Shown here: positions 1 through 7,537 of the stretch, in pieces | Layout of the letters: the number at the start of each line of letters is the position of its first letter | Numbering within the stretch: the first letter of the stretch is position 1 | From: Serratia fonticola | GTDB taxonomy: Bacteria; Pseudomonadota; Gammaproteobacteria; Enterobacterales; Enterobacteriaceae | NCBI RefSeq assembly: GCF_006715025.1 | Contig: NZ_VFMK01000001.1 | Location: forward strand, 2,294,001 to 2,358,000 | DNA length: 64,000 bases | Reading direction: 5' to 3' | The notes under the pieces: model-generated | Database searches by the model: none | What the model was told of the DNA's origin: nothing | The model's input: the letters and a program-made list of their open reading frames with translations, nothing else | Position numbers and translations under genes: made by a program

Positions 1-637
1 TGAACATCACCCAGCCGCGTGGCAGTACGAACAGCGGGCCTTCTTTATTGCCACCGCTTTCGCGTAGCAGATGCTTGCTGGCGATGAACAGTAGGATCAG
101 GATCACCATAACGGCGATCAGCGTGGCTTGCAATGGCCCAAGCCCCAGCCACAATAGCGCGCTGACGCCGCCAGCCCCGGCTATCCCGCCAACGCTGAAG
201 AAACCGTGAAAACCCGACATCATGGCCCGTCCGCTGGCCCGTTCGACCACGACTGCCTGAATGTTCATTGCGACGTCAACCATGCCAATGGCAGCCCCGA
301 AGAGCAGCAATGCCAGCGCCATCCCTAAGGGGGATTCCATCAGTACCAACAGGGGCAGAACGAGGCAAAGGACGATCCCCGCCAGTATGATCACGCGTCT
401 GCAACCAAACTTGCCGGTTAACACCCCGGTCAGCGGCATCGCCATGATAGACCCGACCCCGATGCACAGCAGCAGCAAACCTAATGCACCGTCGTCGAGA
501 CCGATACGTGTTTTAGCAAAAGGCACCAATGGGGCCCAGGTAGCCATACCAATACCGGCGATAAAAAAAGCCAGACGGGTGGCTGTCTGTTCCGGTACGC
601 CGGGCTTATGTTGTGCGTTGCATAAAGTGGATGTCAT
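1..637 (-). CDS. MFS transporter, YbjJ-like (3' end outside window)
   Basis: An open frame of 212 codons starts at the ATG at 637 and runs off the left edge without a stop. The protein is very hydrophobic with several membrane segments. An arginine-containing loop (GKFGCRR) between helices 2 and 3 matches the major facilitator loop. The conserved mid-helix stretch GAAIGMVDVAMNIQ is typical of YbjJ-like inner-membrane exporters of unknown substrate. A shorter start is possible because the Shine-Dalgarno sequence is weak. The gene is divergent from micF and the porin, separated by about 380 bases. The family call is from motif resemblance; the substrate cannot be told. Confidence 0.7.
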   Translation of the reverse strand, partial: MTSTLCNAQHKPGVPEQTATRLAFFIAGIGMATWAPLVPFAKTRIGLDDGALGLLLLCIGVGSIMAMPLTGVLTGKFGCRRVIILAGIVLCLVLPLLVLMESPLGMALALLLFGAAIGMVDVAMNIQAVVVERASGRAMMSGFHGFFSVGGIAGAGGVSALLWLGLGPLQATLIAVMVILILLFIASKHLLRESGGNKEGPLFVLPRGWVMF

Positions 638-1017
638 GTGGGTATCGAATCGATTCAGAATTGTGGCTCCAATGAGCCCTCGTTTTTATCACAATCTGCG
701 ATCGGGGTCGAAAGGATTCGCATTTAGTCACGGCTAACCCAGCGGCATAATCAGCGGGAGTGTACGGCTAATAATAAGACACGGCAGCGTTGAAAAAAAT
801 GCTGATATTTCCAGCAATAGTTGGGAGGTTAATTATCATTATTTTGTATAGAGAGGGAGGTGATTTAAGCAAGGAAAGCATAGTAGCGGGTGTTTTGATT
901 AATGATTAAGCATTCTCTTGGCTTTTAGTGCTGATGTTTATTATGTTGATGATACCTGTTAGTAACTATTATTGAACATAACGTGCTTTTTAAACGTAAT
1001 GGAACGAACGGATTGGA
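638..1017. other. gene-free spacer between MFS gene and micF
   Basis: AT-rich stretch of 380 bases with no convincing open frame on either strand. It should hold the promoter of the leftward MFS gene. I see no clear operator or repeat in it. Confidence 0.5.
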
Positions 1018-1018
1018 A

Positions 1019-1103
1019 ATAAAAAAACCGGCCAATGGCCGGTCGTAAGTACATAAATTATCATACGGATAATGAAGGTAATAATGAAAATAATGATGAT
1101 AGC
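1019..1103 (-). ncRNA. micF: MicF small RNA
   Basis: On the minus strand the transcript would begin GCTATCATCATTA, matching the conserved 5' end of enterobacterial MicF, the part that pairs with the ompF leader. A TATAAT box lies just upstream (about 1109-1114). The 3' end is a hairpin (arms ACCGGCC/GGCCGGT, 1027-1043) followed by a run of U. The length of about 85 nt compares with 93 nt in E. coli. As in E. coli it is divergent from an ompC-type porin gene. The known role is Hfq-dependent repression of ompF and other mRNAs. Sequence match and context agree well; expression is inferred. Confidence 0.9.
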
Positions 1104-1474
1104 GGGGCTATTATAGCCTCATGGTTTAGAAAGGTTTTTGGCACAACGTGCTTATTAGATAATACTTTTGTACGTTTATCTTTATTTTTATAAAGATTTG
1201 TTTATTGCATTGTTTTATAAGGTTTAAATTATTTTTTTGTCATTGAGTGCTTTATTCTTTGTGTCGGTGAGTTTTTGTTAAAGTTCGCCATTATTAACAT
1301 ATGGACACATTTAATTATTAGAATGAAACACTATTGGATACTTGGTATCATTTTCTTTCTGGATTAATATAGTCCTTGTTACCAGAATGGTAATTGCAAA
1401 ATGCACAGTCGTGCTAATAATGCTCAGAAGAGCAGTGGCCGTAGCTCGACATAAATAATAAGAGGATAACAACG
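1104..1474 (+). promoter_or_regulatory. divergent micF/ompC control region
   Basis: The 371 bases between micF and the porin are AT-rich and hold no gene. By analogy with E. coli this is where OmpR binds to drive both divergent transcripts, but I could not place individual OmpR boxes with confidence. A ribosome binding site (AGAGGAT) lies about 8 bases before the porin ATG. Confidence 0.55.
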
Positions 1475-2590
1475 ATGAAACTTCGAGTACTCTCCCTGAT
1501 CGTTCCTGCTTTGCTGATGGCTGGTACAGCAGGTGCAGCGGAAATCTACAACAAAGACGGTAATAAACTGGATTTGTTCGGTAAAATCGATGGTCTTCAC
1601 TATTTCTCCGACAACGATGGGCAGGATGGCGATCAGTCATATATGCGTTTTGGCCTGCGTGGCGAAACGCAAATTAACGATCAACTGACCGGCTATGGTG
1701 AGTGGGAATACCAGGTTCAGTTGAACAAGACTGAAGATGAAAACGATTCCTTCACCCGTGTTGGCTTTGCAGGTCTGAAATTTGGCGACTACGGCTCACT
1801 GGATTATGGCCGTAACTACGGCGTGCTGTACGACATCGGCGCATGGACCGACGTATTGCCTGAGTTCGGTGGCGACACTTATGGCGCAGACAACTTCCTG
1901 TTCCAACGTTCTAGCGGTGTGCTGACTTATCGTAACAACAACTTCTTTGGTCTGGTTGATGGCCTGCATTTTGCTCTGCAGTATCAGGGTAAAAACGGTA
2001 ATGCGGAAGAAACCAACAATGGTCGTGATGTACTCGGCCAGAACGGCGACGGCTACGGCATGTCCGTTTCCTACGATCTGGGCTATGGCATCAGCGCTGC
2101 TGGTGCATTCTTCAGCTCTGACCGTACCAATGATCAGAACGGCGGTCTGAACGGTAGCTCTACCATTCTGGGTCGTGGCGACAAAGCCGAAGCCTATAGC
2201 GGTGGCCTGAAATACGATGCCAACAACGTTTACCTGGCGGCAATGTATACCCAGTCCTACAATGCGACCCGTTTCGGCAGCAGCAACAGCAGTGTTTATG
2301 GTTACGCCAACAAGGCACAGAACTTCGAGGTGGTTGCACAGTACCAGTTCGACTTCGGCCTGCGTCCTTCTATCGCTTATCTGCAGTCTAAAGGTAAGGA
2401 CATTGAGCGCGGTTACGGCGACCAGGACCTGATGAAATATATTGATCTGGGTATGACTTACTACTTCAACAAAAACATGTCCACCTATGTTGATTACAAA
2501 ATCAACATGTTGGATAACAATGATTTCACCGATGCTGCCGGTATCAATACCGACAACGTGGTGGGTGTAGGCCTGGTTTACCAGTTCTAA
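1475..2590 (+). CDS. ompC: OmpC-type general porin
   Basis: This is a 371-aa trimeric outer-membrane porin. It has a Sec signal peptide of about 21 residues (cleavage after AGTAGA, mature start AEIYNKDG). It shows alternating amphipathic beta strands, the constriction-loop-3 motif PEFGGDT, and a C-terminal phenylalanine in LVYQF, the signal read by the BAM machinery. Length and motifs fit the OmpC/OmpF/PhoE family. The neighbouring divergent micF favours ompC over ompF. Control by OmpR/EnvZ is expected from family knowledge. A strong terminator follows at 2612-2638, so it is monocistronic. Confidence 0.88.
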   Translation: MKLRVLSLIVPALLMAGTAGAAEIYNKDGNKLDLFGKIDGLHYFSDNDGQDGDQSYMRFGLRGETQINDQLTGYGEWEYQVQLNKTEDENDSFTRVGFAGLKFGDYGSLDYGRNYGVLYDIGAWTDVLPEFGGDTYGADNFLFQRSSGVLTYRNNNFFGLVDGLHFALQYQGKNGNAEETNNGRDVLGQNGDGYGMSVSYDLGYGISAAGAFFSSDRTNDQNGGLNGSSTILGRGDKAEAYSGGLKYDANNVYLAAMYTQSYNATRFGSSNSSVYGYANKAQNFEVVAQYQFDFGLRPSIAYLQSKGKDIERGYGDQDLMKYIDLGMTYYFNKNMSTYVDYKINMLDNNDFTDAAGINTDNVVGVGLVYQF

Positions 2591-2611
2591 TTACCCGGTG
2601 TAAATCTGATA

Positions 2612-2638
2612 ACGCGGCCTTTGGGCCGCGTTTTTTTT
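2612..2638 (+). terminator. rho-independent terminator of the porin gene
   Basis: GC-rich 7-bp stem CGCGGCC/GGCCGCG followed by eight T residues, 21 bases after the porin stop. Confidence 0.92.
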
Positions 2639-2745
2639 GCCCGCTAACCCAGCGCACAGATTGAACGTTGCGTGGCACTGATTGCTATTCAGCCGCTCTT
2701 TTATCCCTCTAGTCTGTTGATGAACCGATAAATCAGGAGGTTATT

Positions 2746-3162
2746 GTGGAACTTAACATTGAGCGGGTAATTGAAACTGTGCTGTATGTTCGCGATATTG
2801 AGCGTGCGGCGGCGTTCTATCAACAGGTGTTAAAACTGCCCGCAATGGTCAGCAATCATCGTTTCCGGGTTTACAACATTGCTGACCAAAGCGTGCTGTT
2901 GCTGTTTCTTGAAGGGGATTCGTTGAACGGTGCACATTATCCTGAAGGATATATCCCACCCCATGATGGCCGTGGTCCGCAACATATCGGTTTGGCCGTG
3001 AGTAAAGCGCAACTGTCGCTATGGGAACAGCATTTGACTGAGCACGAGATTGAGATAGAAGGGCGTATGCATTGGGAACAAGGTGGGGAGAGTATCTATT
3101 TCCGCGATCCTGATGGGCACCTGTTGGAACTGGTAACGCCGGGTATCTGGGCTAATTATTAG
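2746..3162 (+). CDS. VOC (glyoxalase/dioxygenase) superfamily protein
   Basis: A 138-aa protein starting at GTG 2746, chosen because AGGAGG sits 6 bases upstream. It has the vicinal-oxygen-chelate fold pattern: an opening VLYVRDIERAAAFY strand-helix, the mid-protein HIGLAV strand carrying a likely metal-binding histidine, and the closing YFRDPDGHLLEL motif with the terminal glutamate ligand. Such proteins bind a divalent metal and include glyoxalases, ring-cleaving dioxygenases and resistance proteins; the substrate cannot be assigned here. It is a stand-alone gene between two terminated units. Confidence 0.8.
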   Translation: MELNIERVIETVLYVRDIERAAAFYQQVLKLPAMVSNHRFRVYNIADQSVLLLFLEGDSLNGAHYPEGYIPPHDGRGPQHIGLAVSKAQLSLWEQHLTEHEIEIEGRMHWEQGGESIYFRDPDGHLLELVTPGIWANY

Positions 3163-3288
3163 CTGCCTTGTTGCTGCTGCCTGCAATAAATGGGGGGCTA
3201 TTCCGCACCAGAAGTTAAAGCGTAATTTGTAGAAAAGTCTTTTAGCTTCTATAGTTAGGTCACAATAAGGTTGCCAAGAGGATAAGCG

Positions 3289-3618
3289 ATGATGAAGAAA
3301 CTGGTATTGGCCGTGTGTACTGTAGCGGCATTTTCCGTGCTTGCTGGCTGTACCGCTTACGACAGGGCCGCGAGCTATGTGAAAGAGCCTGTGGTAAGCG
3401 ATGTGAAAGTCGGGATGACTAAACAGCAGGTGCGTGCGATTGCTGGTCAGCCTTCAACTTCCGCGACATTAATTCATGCGAAAGGGACCTGTGATACTTA
3501 TGCTGTTGCCCCCCGTGACGGAAAAGTACAGACCTATTTTGTCAGCTATAACGACACCGGTCACGTAATGAACAAGGGATATCAAAGCTGTTCCGAATAC
3601 GATACCCAACCACAATAA
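3289..3618 (+). CDS. osmE: osmotically inducible lipoprotein OsmE
   Basis: A 109-aa lipoprotein with signal peptide and lipobox LAGC (Cys at about residue 20). The SmpA/OmlA-type domain carries conserved KVGMTKQQVRAIAGQPS, HAKGTCDTY and CSEYDTQPQ, closely matching E. coli OsmE, an envelope protein induced by osmotic stress and stationary phase. The start is the first of two ATGs, preceded by GAGG at a good distance. It is monocistronic, followed by a terminator and then tRNA-Ser. Confidence 0.93.
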   Translation: MMKKLVLAVCTVAAFSVLAGCTAYDRAASYVKEPVVSDVKVGMTKQQVRAIAGQPSTSATLIHAKGTCDTYAVAPRDGKVQTYFVSYNDTGHVMNKGYQSCSEYDTQPQ

Positions 3619-3638
3619 TTCCCATTTGCTGTTCAAAA

Positions 3639-3670
3639 GAACCCCGTTCACGCGGGGTTCACTGTTTTTT
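3639..3670 (+). terminator. osmE terminator
   Basis: Perfect 8-bp stem GAACCCCG/CGGGGTTC with a short loop and a T run starting three bases later. Confidence 0.88.
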
Positions 3671-3773
3671 AGCCATTATTGGCTTGAAAATTAAGCAAGT
3701 GAGCGTTTCACCACATTTTTTTGCATGAAACGGTAGACATTTCATAACGGTATCGCTAATATCTGCGCCCATT

Positions 3774-3861
3774 GGAAGGATGGCCGAGTGGTTTAAGGCA
3801 ACGGTCTTGAAAACCGTCGACGGGCGACTGTCCCAGAGTTCGAATCTCTGTCCTTCCGCCA
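3774..3861 (+). tRNA. serT: tRNA-Ser (anticodon TGA)
   Basis: An 88-nt class II tRNA with a long variable arm, acceptor stem GGAAGGA/TCCTTCC, the anticodon loop CTTGAAA giving TGA, the TTCGAATC T-loop and an encoded CCA end. It is followed directly by a terminator and then by IS debris and the cdi island, so its 3' side marks the left border of the accessory region. The serT symbol follows the E. coli TGA isoacceptor. Confidence 0.96.
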
Positions 3862-3869
3862 AATACAGA

Positions 3870-3899
3870 CCCCAAGCTTGAAAAAGCTTGGGGTTTTTT
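3870..3899 (+). terminator. tRNA-Ser terminator
   Basis: Perfect 10-bp stem CCCCAAGCTT/AAGCTTGGGG followed by six T residues. Confidence 0.92.
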
Positions 3900-3954
3900 C
3901 GTTTATGCTGATTTTCAGCAGATCATTCGGTATTGGTTTCAGTTGTTCTGACCT

Positions 3955-4235
3955 GCTCCCAGGATTTGATACGACGGTCAGTGAGTAATGTCGGTTTGTT
4001 TACCAGTAATGCTCCTTTATCCTGCATAGCTTCAGCGAGCAGCTTCTTGAGGCTGGCTTCCCTTATTCGAGTGACTTAAGGCGTTTTACTTCAACATGCC
4101 ACCAAACCTCTTACGTCAGGTGTAAACGATAGCGTCAGAGAGCGCATGCTTTCGGCAAAGTTCGCGGGCGGAAATGCCAGCCTCGGCTTAGCGGAGAATA
4201 CTGATGATCTGTGCGTCGGAGAAACGCTTCTTCAT
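3955..4235 (-). pseudogene. decayed IS3-family transposase OrfA
   Basis: From an ATG at 4235 the minus strand reads MKKRFSDAQIISILR, a stop, then AEAGISARELCRKHALSD, which is the helix-turn-helix start of IS3-family OrfA. The continuation (RLKSLE, then a leucine-zipper-like remnant) is interrupted by stops and frame changes. No OrfB and no clear terminal repeats are visible, so this is an inactive remnant. It lies between tRNA-Ser and the cdi operon. Confidence 0.8.
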
Positions 4236-4521
4236 GGGGATGTCCTCACGTTGCTAATGAAGACATGACTAACATCGTGGTGTGCTAATGAATGGAAAGG
4301 GAATTATCACTGAATTTGATGATAAATTGATTCACTGACCTTTGAGTGCCCACAGTAAAATACTTGATGAGCGATATTATCAACCAGGATAATACCTGAT
4401 ATGTAAACAGATGCATCGCATTTATCATAGTAATAACCGTTGCAAACCTGCGCTCCTGTGGATAGTATTCACACAAATTTACATAAGCAAATTTTAAGCG
4501 TTTTCTGACAAGGATTGTTTG
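4236..4521 (+). promoter_or_regulatory. upstream region of the cdi operon
   Basis: AT-rich 286-base spacer without a credible gene. It must hold the promoter of cdiB, but no textbook -35/-10 pair stands out. I found no RfaH ops element. Confidence 0.4.
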
Positions 4522-6225
4522 ATGCTATCCCCCCGTTTTTCCTATCGGGTGCGGCGCTACCGTGCCTGTGATATTGCTGTGCCTGTGTTACTGATGATTT
4601 CCCCATTGGCGTTTGCTGCTACCACCAGTAGCGAACAGCTGATCCAGCAACAGCAACGTCAGAGAGCACTGGAACAACAGTTATTGCCTCCCACGCCCGA
4701 TGTGCATCTGTTGCCCCCGGCCTCACGCTTGGGCCGTCTGGATTTCCCACAGGAGACCCCGTGTTTCCGTATCGATCAAGTGGTGTTGAATGGCCAGGAG
4801 GCCTTGCCCCGCTGGTTGCCGTTACAACGGATTGCCAATCAGGCCCAGGGCCACTGCCTGGGTGGCAAGGGCATTAATCTGCTGATGAGCACCATGCAGA
4901 ACCGCTTGGTGGATCATGGCTATATCACCACCCGCGTACTGGCCCCGCAGCAGGACTTGAAAACCGGCACGCTGCAACTCAACATCCTGCCCGGTTTTAT
5001 TCGCCAGGTGAAACTGACGCCAGACAGCGGCCACTATGTCAGCTTGTTCAATGCCTTCCCGCCGCGCGCGGGTAACCTGCTGGATCTGCGCGATATCGAA
5101 CAGGGGTTGGAGAACCTGCAACGCCTGCCGACCGTGCAAGCCAATATGGAAATCGTCCCCGGTGAAAAACCGGGGGAAAGTGACATTCTGCTGCACTGGG
5201 AGCAGGCCAAAATCTGGCGGCTTGGGGCCTCACTGGATGACTCCGGCACCCGCAGTACCGGACGCTACCAGGGGGGATTGACGTTGTCGTTGGACAACCC
5301 GCTGTCACTCAGCGACCTGTTCTATATTTCTGGCTCTCGAGCGTTGCAACCCGGTAATGACAAGGGCAGTAAAAACGTCACCGCCCATTATTCGGTGCCG
5401 TTCCGCTACGCCATGCTGTCAGTGACCGCCAACGACTACGACTATCACCAGACGGTAGCCGGGCTGAATGGGGATTACCGTTATCGCGGCGACAGCCAGA
5501 ACCTGACAGTACAACTGAGCCGCGTGTTACACCGCAGCGGCACCCAGAAAACCACTTTTACCTACGACATCCTGATGCGTGGTGCAAAAAACTACATCAA
5601 TGACACCGAAGTGGAAGTACAGCGTCGCCGTACCGCTGCCTGGCGCATGGGGCTGCAACATCGCCACTTTATTCAACAGGCGACGCTGGATGCCGGTATC
5701 AGCTACCAGCGCGGCACCCGCTGGTTCGGTGCGCTCCCGGCCCCGGAAGAGTACTACGGTGATGCCACCGCACTGAGCAAGATTATTCAACTCTCCAGCC
5801 AACTGAATGTGCCTTTTACGTTGGGTAGCCAGAAATTTCGTTACAACGTGCAGTATCAGCGCCAGATGAGCAACACGCCATTGACGCCGCAAGACCAGTT
5901 TGCCATCGGTAACCGCTGGACGGTGCGGGGCTTTGATGGTGAGCGCACCCTGAACGCCAACGGTGGCTGGACGGTACGCAATGAGTTGGCCTGGACTACG
6001 CCAGTGCCCAATCAGGAGCTGTATCTGGGGGCCGACTACGGGCATGTCAGCGGGCATGGCACTGATGCCCTGGCCGGGACCACACTGGCCGGTAGCGTGA
6101 TCGGTCTGCGTGGCAGTGCCTTCAAAACCCGTTATGACCTCTTTGCCGGGGTGCCGCTCTCCAAACCGGACGGTTTCAACACCAGCCCGGTGACGCTGGG
6201 TTTTAACCTGAACTGGGATTTCTGA
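4522..6225 (+). CDS. cdiB: CdiB, two-partner secretion outer-membrane transporter (ShlB/FhaC/HecB family)
   Basis: A 567-aa Omp85-type transporter that exports CdiA across the outer membrane. It has a signal peptide ending near FAFAA, a Gln-rich N-terminal helix (about 38-55) and two POTRA domains (about 75-205; one holds a Cys pair, TPCFRI...GHCLGG). A 16-strand barrel follows, with the conserved strand-loop motif VRGFDGERTL equivalent to VRGY in FhaC, and a C-terminal aromatic signature NLNWDF. A TTG three bases earlier is in frame, but ATG 4522 has the better AAGGA spacing. It is the first gene of cdiB-cdiC-ail-cdiA-cdiI. Confidence 0.93.
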   Translation: MLSPRFSYRVRRYRACDIAVPVLLMISPLAFAATTSSEQLIQQQQRQRALEQQLLPPTPDVHLLPPASRLGRLDFPQETPCFRIDQVVLNGQEALPRWLPLQRIANQAQGHCLGGKGINLLMSTMQNRLVDHGYITTRVLAPQQDLKTGTLQLNILPGFIRQVKLTPDSGHYVSLFNAFPPRAGNLLDLRDIEQGLENLQRLPTVQANMEIVPGEKPGESDILLHWEQAKIWRLGASLDDSGTRSTGRYQGGLTLSLDNPLSLSDLFYISGSRALQPGNDKGSKNVTAHYSVPFRYAMLSVTANDYDYHQTVAGLNGDYRYRGDSQNLTVQLSRVLHRSGTQKTTFTYDILMRGAKNYINDTEVEVQRRRTAAWRMGLQHRHFIQQATLDAGISYQRGTRWFGALPAPEEYYGDATALSKIIQLSSQLNVPFTLGSQKFRYNVQYQRQMSNTPLTPQDQFAIGNRWTVRGFDGERTLNANGGWTVRNELAWTTPVPNQELYLGADYGHVSGHGTDALAGTTLAGSVIGLRGSAFKTRYDLFAGVPLSKPDGFNTSPVTLGFNLNWDF

Positions 6226-6235
6226 GGCTCGGACG

Positions 6236-6787
6236 ATGCAGATAGGCGCTTATGATGTACATGCCCCGCAGATATTGGGAGGTGACCGCAGTGAGGCCGA
6301 GGTGCTCGGAGCCGCCGTGTGGTTGTGGATGCATTCGCCGCAGCATCGGGATCTGCCGTTGCACGCGTTGCCCACGGTATTGCTGCCGATTATCAAACAC
6401 CAGTACTACATGTTGGTCAGCCGGGGCACACAGCCGCTGTTTTTCCTCAGTTGGATGTGGCTGAACGTTGAGGCAGAACAACGATATCTCACCCAACCGG
6501 CCATTCTAGTACAGGAAGATGACTGGGCCAGCGGCGATCGCCTGTGGCTACGTGACTGGATCGCCCCGTTTGGTGATGTCCGGGCGATGCGCCGCTTGGT
6601 GGGGGCAGCACTGTTTCCTGAGCAGTGTTTTCGCGCCCTCTATCACCGTGGGGCTGAAACCGGCCAGCGGGTGATCAATTTCAAGGGTGACCAGGTCAGT
6701 CACTCACAAGCTCGCGTCTGGCGCGCGGCCAATCCCTTATCCGTTTCTCTTCCCGAATACCCGCACGCCGATGAGCGGCGGGGCTAG
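6236..6787 (+). CDS. cdiC: CdiC-type toxin-activating lysine acyltransferase (HlyC family)
   Basis: A 183-aa cytoplasmic protein related to HlyC/RTX-toxin acyltransferases, which move a fatty acyl chain from acyl carrier protein to toxin lysines. The signature SPQHRDLPL supplies the catalytic His (His37), and LWLRDWIAPFGD supplies the catalytic Asp (Asp107). LGAAVWLW and FLSWMWLN match the family core. It starts 10 bases after cdiB. The position between cdiB and cdiA is that of CdiC in cdiBCAI-type loci, so CdiA is the likely substrate; the modified residues are unknown. The family is well supported, the target is inferred. Confidence 0.85.
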   Translation: MQIGAYDVHAPQILGGDRSEAEVLGAAVWLWMHSPQHRDLPLHALPTVLLPIIKHQYYMLVSRGTQPLFFLSWMWLNVEAEQRYLTQPAILVQEDDWASGDRLWLRDWIAPFGDVRAMRRLVGAALFPEQCFRALYHRGAETGQRVINFKGDQVSHSQARVWRAANPLSVSLPEYPHADERRG

Positions 6788-6838
6788 GGACGAGGTAAAA
6801 CCGCTGCTAAGGCAAGCACACACTTAAAGGATGAAACA

Positions 6839-7414
6839 ATGAAAGCAGTATTGATGACTTCTGCATTAGTCGCCGCTCTGGGCTTGAGCTCACCGGCACA
6901 GGCCGATCAGCAAACCGTCTCTCTGGGTTATGCGCAGAGTAAAGTACAGAATCTGAACAACATCAACGGGGCGAACCTCAAATACCGCTATGAGTGGGAT
7001 TCACCGGTCAGCGTTATCGGCTCCTTCACCTACATGAGTGGGAACGATAATTACTCTTACCTGCTGACCCGTGATGTCATCGACAACAAGGTGGACATCA
7101 AATATTACTCGCTGTCTGTGGGCCCGGCTTACCGCTTTAACGAATTTATCAGCGTCTATGGCCTGCTGGGGCTCAACTACAACAAAGTGGATTACCGCTC
7201 ATCCTGGAATAACTACGAATCCGGCTCTTACCGCGATATGGGCACGGAAACCGGTAACATCAGAAAGACCTCTTTGATGTACGGAGTCGGTGTGCAGATT
7301 AACCCGATTGAAAATGTAGCAGTGGATATCGGATATGAAGGTTCCAGCCTGGATGACGGCAGACAATCTCACGACATTAACGGTTTTAATATCGGTATCG
7401 GTTACCGCTTCTGA
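6839..7414 (+). CDS. Ail/OmpX/Lom-family outer-membrane protein inside the cdi operon
   Basis: A 191-aa protein with a signal peptide ending PAQA and an eight-stranded barrel pattern ending in the outer-membrane signal GIGYRF. Conserved strands VSLGYAQSK, YYSLSVGPAYRF and DIGYEGSS match the Ail/OmpX/PagC/Lom family. Family members act in adhesion, serum resistance or invasion. AAAGG lies 8 bases before the ATG. It sits 51 bases after cdiC in the same direction and is followed by strong hairpins before cdiA. This insertion within a cdi operon is unusual. Whether it helps adhesion to targets, serves as a receptor, or is only a passenger cannot be told. Confidence 0.87.
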   Translation: MKAVLMTSALVAALGLSSPAQADQQTVSLGYAQSKVQNLNNINGANLKYRYEWDSPVSVIGSFTYMSGNDNYSYLLTRDVIDNKVDIKYYSLSVGPAYRFNEFISVYGLLGLNYNKVDYRSSWNNYESGSYRDMGTETGNIRKTSLMYGVGVQINPIENVAVDIGYEGSSLDDGRQSHDINGFNIGIGYRF

Positions 7415-7422
7415 TGCCAGAT

Positions 7423-7508
7423 ATCCCGGTTTCGGCCGGGATTAATGACCTGAAGCGATAGGACTCTCGCTGTCGTTTGAGGTCATTAAGGTAGAGACCT
7501 TATTTTTT
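7423..7508 (+). promoter_or_regulatory. nested hairpins and terminator-like element in the cdiA leader
   Basis: Three inverted repeats follow the ail-like stop. The first is ATCCCGG/CCGGGAT (7423-7442). The second is a perfect 9-bp TAATGACCT/AGGTCATTA (7443-7488) with an inner AGCGA/TCGCT stem. The third is TAAGGT/ACCTTA (7487-7502), followed at once by six T residues. The last is terminator-like and shares two bases with the second, so the two cannot both form fully. It may end the cdiBC-ail transcript or attenuate cdiA. Confidence 0.6.
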
Positions 7509-7537
7509 ACTTTTCGTTTTTCCGCAGGGACGCTGGC

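Noticed and set aside
1311..1640. 109-codon minus-strand frame over the porin start
   Set aside because: It overlaps the porin gene and its leader, with no family resemblance.
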